From: an uncultured Clostridia bacterium
Lineage (GTDB): Bacteria; Bacillota; Clostridia; TANB77; CAG-508
Length of the DNA: 9,471 bases
Assembly: GCA_947624365.1 (NCBI GenBank)
Contig: CANQJY010000040.1
Location: forward strand, 1-9,471
Direction: 5' to 3'
Part shown: in pieces, positions 6,685-9,471 of the stretch
Layout: every line of letters begins with the position of its first letter
Numbering within the stretch: the stretch's first letter is position 1
Position numbers and translations under genes: made by a program
The notes under the pieces: generated by a model
What the model was told of the DNA's origin: nothing
Databases searched by the model: none
The model's input: the letters and a program-made list of their open reading frames with translations, nothing else

Positions 6685-6890
6685 ATTGCTATGAAAAAGA
6701 AAAAAATATGGTAAAGTTATTTTAAAGAGAGCAAGTGATGGTGGAATACTTGTAAATAACACATATGGGGAGCTTTGGAGCAATATTAAATTAAGGTGCT
6801 TAAAACTAAAAAGTTTTAGGAATTAGGGTGGAAACGCGGAAATATAACTTTCGTCCCTAGCTAATATTGGCTAGGAATGAAAGTTTTTTG
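6685..6890 (+). ncRNA. Glycine T-box riboswitch upstream of glyS
   Basis: A tRNA-sensing leader. The stem I base ATTGCT (6685-6690) pairs with AGCAAT (6779-6784), with a GA-rich kink-turn region just above. The specifier strand GGGGAG (6767-6772) reads Gly (GGG or GGA) in every register. Upper stems are ATATG/CATAT and GTTATTT/AAATAAC; AGAGAG at 6726-6731 and distal hairpin CAAGT/ACTTG complete stem I. Stem III is 6799-6820. The T-box AGGGTGGAAACGCGG (6825-6839) contains a TGGA bulge, which complements a UCCA end as on bacterial tRNA-Gly with U73. No stem II is evident, as in glyQS-type leaders. Uncharged tRNA-Gly should stabilise the antiterminator and permit glyS expression. Confidence 0.93.
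6846..6889 (+). terminator. Regulated intrinsic terminator of the T-box
   Basis: AACTTTC (6846-6852) pairs with GAAAGTT (6879-6885) and CCTAGC (6856-6861) with GCTAGG (6870-6875), followed by a run of T. The 5' arm includes CGTCCCT (6852-6858), which can instead pair with the T-box sequence to form the antiterminator, so the two structures are mutually exclusive. Confidence 0.9.
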
Positions 6891-6912
6891 TATATAAAAA
6901 GGAGGAATTATT

Positions 6913-8295
<1,383 letters not shown>

Positions 8296-8303
8296 GAAAT
8301 GTA

Positions 8304-8336
8304 AAGACCCAGCTGAGTTATCAGCAGGGTCTTCTT
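8304..8336. terminator. Intergenic hairpin terminator between glyS and the convergent sspH-like gene
   Basis: AAGACCC (8304-8310) pairs with GGGTCTT (8327-8333). One A-A mismatch separates this from GCTGA/TCAGC, which closes a GTTA loop. It lies 8 bases after the glyS stop and ends just at the stop of the minus-strand spore-protein gene. The downstream T-run is short on + and interrupted on - (TTTACATTTCTT), so it may work weakly in both directions. Confidence 0.75.
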
Positions 8337-8517
8337 AATTATATAAATCCTTTTCATATAAATCTTCTATATAAACATCTTTTTCTTCAAAATTGTCAAT
8401 AAAACCAACTCTAGCCACATGTTGTGTAACACCTTGTATCCAAACAGGACGGTCATTATAAAAAACATCTGATTTTTCTTCATTATCTAAAATTGAATGA
8501 ACACGTTTTAAATCCAT
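8335..8517 (-). CDS. sspH: H-type small acid-soluble spore protein
   Basis: A 60-residue protein matching the SspH family, minor spore-core proteins made late in sporulation whose exact function is unclear. Visible family features: the N-terminal MDxKRxxxIL, then a VFYNDRPVWIQGV segment matching the family's VxYxGxPVwIexV, then VARVGFIDN, and an acidic C-terminus. The length agrees with the family (about 59). A perfect AAGGAGG stands 8 bases before the ATG. Regulation should be by a forespore sigma factor. A loose sigma-G-like -10 (TATACTT, 5 of 7 matches) lies upstream near 8545, but I could not pair it with a convincing -35. The gene is divergent from lexA and convergent with glyS. Its presence is evidence that the organism forms endospores. 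Confidence 0.87.
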   Translation of the reverse strand: MDLKRVHSILDNEEKSDVFYNDRPVWIQGVTQHVARVGFIDNFEEKDVYIEDLYEKDLYN

Positions 8518-8593
8518 ACCAAAACCTCCTTTGTATTTATTTTAAGTATATCCAAAAAGAGATAAAAATATAACCAAAAATTCAAAAAAAATC

Positions 8594-8607
8594 TGAACTT
8601 TTGTTTG
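8594..8607 (+). promoter_or_regulatory. LexA (SOS) box in the lexA promoter
   Basis: TGAACTTTTGTTTG fits the Gram-positive operator CGAAC-N4-GTTCG with the core GAAC-N4-GTTT, one base off a perfect core palindrome. It overlaps the first bases of the lexA -35 element (8605-8610), so bound LexA would block polymerase. It sits in the lexA-sspH divergent region. Confidence 0.75.
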
Positions 8608-8633
8608 ACATTTTTTTGTTTGTATGATACAAT
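8605..8633 (+). promoter_or_regulatory. Sigma-A promoter of lexA
   Basis: A consensus TTGACA (8605-8610), 17 bases, then TACAAT (8628-8633) with TG at 8625-8626 for an extended -10. The expected start near 8640 gives a leader of about 22 bases before the lexA ATG. Confidence 0.8.
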
Positions 8634-8662
8634 GTACAAAAATGAGAAATGGAGTGGTAAAT

Positions 8663-9313
8663 ATGCCAAGAAAAAAAGAAGAATTAAATAAAAGAGAAAA
8701 AGCAATTTTAAAATTTATCGAAAAACAAATTATGAGAGATGGATATCCACCATCAGTTAGAGAAATTGGTGAAGCGGTAGATTTAAGATCAACAGCAACT
8801 GTACACGGATATTTAGAAAGACTAGAGGAAAAAGGATATATAAAAAAGAAGGATAAAAAAGGAAGAACACTAAGACTATTAAAAGGAAGTACAGGAGAAA
8901 GCAAGACAACATCAAGTAAAGACTTTTATACACAAAAAGAATTAGTAGATGTACCTGTAGTAGGTAAAATTACAGCAGGAATGCCAATTTTAGCAGTAGA
9001 AAATGTAACAGACACATTTCCAATTCCAATAGATTTTGTTGGAAATTCAGATTGCTTTATGCTAACAGTTAGAGGAGAAAGCATGATAGAAGCAGGAATT
9101 TTAGATGGTGATTACATATTAGTAAAAAAACAAAATACAGCTAATAATGGAGAAATTGTAGTAGCATTAATTGAAGATGAAGCAACAGTAAAAACATTTT
9201 ATAAAGAAAAAGATCATATTCGTTTACAACCAGAAAATAGTACAATGGATCCGATTATTGTTCCAAATTGTGAAATATTAGGAAAAGTAGGCGGAGTATT
9301 CAGAAAAATGTAA
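8663..9313 (+). CDS. lexA: LexA SOS repressor
   Basis: This is the cytosolic dimeric repressor of DNA-damage genes; RecA filaments stimulate its self-cleavage. It has 216 residues, near the usual 200-215. The N-terminal winged helix-turn-helix (about 5-72) includes YPPSVREIGEAVDLRSTATVH. A linker leads to the S24 peptidase domain (about 94-216). The cleavage site Ala105-Gly106 lies in KITAGMP, nucleophile Ser140 in RGESM and general base Lys177 in ATVKTFY; all are intact. ATG 8663 was chosen because GGAGTGG lies 5 bases upstream and MPRKKEELNKRE fits the family. The in-frame ATG at 8624 falls inside the promoter. A LexA box over the -35 indicates autoregulation. It is divergent from sspH and followed by two hairpins. 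Confidence 0.97.
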   Translation: MPRKKEELNKREKAILKFIEKQIMRDGYPPSVREIGEAVDLRSTATVHGYLERLEEKGYIKKKDKKGRTLRLLKGSTGESKTTSSKDFYTQKELVDVPVVGKITAGMPILAVENVTDTFPIPIDFVGNSDCFMLTVRGESMIEAGILDGDYILVKKQNTANNGEIVVALIEDEATVKTFYKEKDHIRLQPENSTMDPIIVPNCEILGKVGGVFRKM

Positions 9314-9331
9314 TAACAAAATAAAGTAAGA

Positions 9332-9353
9332 GGGTGTCCTAAAATAGGAACCC
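9332..9353 (+). repeat. Small inverted repeat after lexA
   Basis: GGGT (9332-9335) pairs with ACCC (9350-9353) and TCCTA (9337-9341) with TAGGA (9345-9349), leaving one bulged G and an AAA loop. No T-run follows, so it is not itself an intrinsic terminator. Its role is unknown. Confidence 0.6.
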
Positions 9354-9359
9354 GAAAGC

Positions 9360-9391
9360 AAAAATTCCAGTGAGAAATCGCTGGAATTTTT
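9360..9391. terminator. Strong intrinsic terminator after lexA
   Basis: AAAAATTCCAG (9360-9370) pairs perfectly with CTGGAATTTTT (9381-9391). The stem extends inward by T-G, G-C and A-T pairs to a GAAA tetraloop (9374-9377), 14 pairs in all. The stem itself supplies T-runs on both strands, so it could terminate lexA and also any gene entering from the right. Confidence 0.85.
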
Positions 9392-9397
9392 GTGTAT

Positions 9398-9471
9398 GAC
9401 TTTGTCAAGTAAAGTGTGTAATTTTTTTTAAAATTAAAATTTTTTATAAAATCAGTGATCAATTATCGTCA
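9398..9471. mobile_element. Possible end of an IS256-family insertion sequence (partial)
   Basis: The stretch beginning GACTTTGTCAAG at 9398 with GTGTAA at 9416-9421 resembles the IS256 terminal repeat as I recall it (GATAAAGTC..., with GTGTAA at the same offset, position 19). An AT-rich run follows to the window edge with no coding region. If this is right, the transposase lies beyond 9471. The match is from memory, and neither the partner repeat nor a target duplication is visible. Confidence 0.35.

Noticed and set aside
8605..8628. TTGACA with TATGAT (8623-8628) as the lexA promoter
   Set aside because: The spacer would be only 12 bases; TACAAT at 8628-8633 gives the proper 17.
8624..8662. 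Upstream in-frame ATG for lexA
   Set aside because: It lies within the -10 region of the promoter and has no ribosome binding site; ATG 8663 has one and fits the family N-terminus.
8508..8904. Two minus-strand open frames overlapping lexA and the sspH-lexA intergenic region
   Set aside because: Phe/Leu/Ser-rich translations of AT-rich antisense DNA. They conflict with the clear lexA and sspH genes and have no motifs.
9214..9462. Minus-strand 82-residue open frame
   Set aside because: It is a shadow of the lexA 3' end and the terminator hairpins, with no family resemblance and no ribosome site.

Overview
The window is AT-rich, roughly 30% G+C by eye, with strong AGGAGG-type ribosome binding sites. 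It carries a glycine T-box riboswitch, a CCA-encoding tRNA, a B. subtilis-type LexA box and an SspH-family spore protein. Together these point to an endospore-forming low-GC Bacillota, most likely a member of the Clostridia. Nearly all the content is core housekeeping. I see no defence system, CRISPR array or phage genes.

Layout on the + strand: the last codons of pheS (1-31), then pheT (63-2504). A strong promoter after pheT (2509-2537) leads into a tight unit of a YqeG-type HAD phosphatase, a short A24 prepilin-peptidase-like membrane protease and an M24 aminopeptidase. The M24 gene has lost about 54 codons carrying two metal ligands. A second promoter (4750-4778) drives efp, followed by a small zinc-ribbon protein resembling CD1247. 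That gene ends 3 bases from the end of a convergent minus-strand M23 peptidase. The M23 gene lacks any ATG, GTG or TTG in a usable place and appears to start at ATT behind a perfect Shine-Dalgarno sequence.

From 6548 a promoter drives tRNA-Trp(CCA). Only 9 bases after its CCA end, stem I of a glycine T-box begins, regulating the class II glycyl-tRNA synthetase gene glyS. This suggests that one primary transcript carries tRNA-Trp, T-box and glyS. A hairpin separates glyS from the minus-strand sspH-like gene. lexA is divergent from sspH and has a LexA box overlapping its own -35 element. After lexA come two tandem hairpins, the second a strong terminator. At the right edge is a sequence resembling the terminal inverted repeat of an IS256-family insertion sequence.

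Functionally the window is dominated by translation: PheRS, EF-P, tRNA-Trp and GlyRS with its tRNA-Gly-sensing leader. SOS control (LexA), spore chromosome protection (SspH type) and cell-wall hydrolysis (M23) are added. The observations most worth following are the ATT-start peptidase, the internally deleted M24 protein and the tRNA-Trp/T-box fusion transcript.
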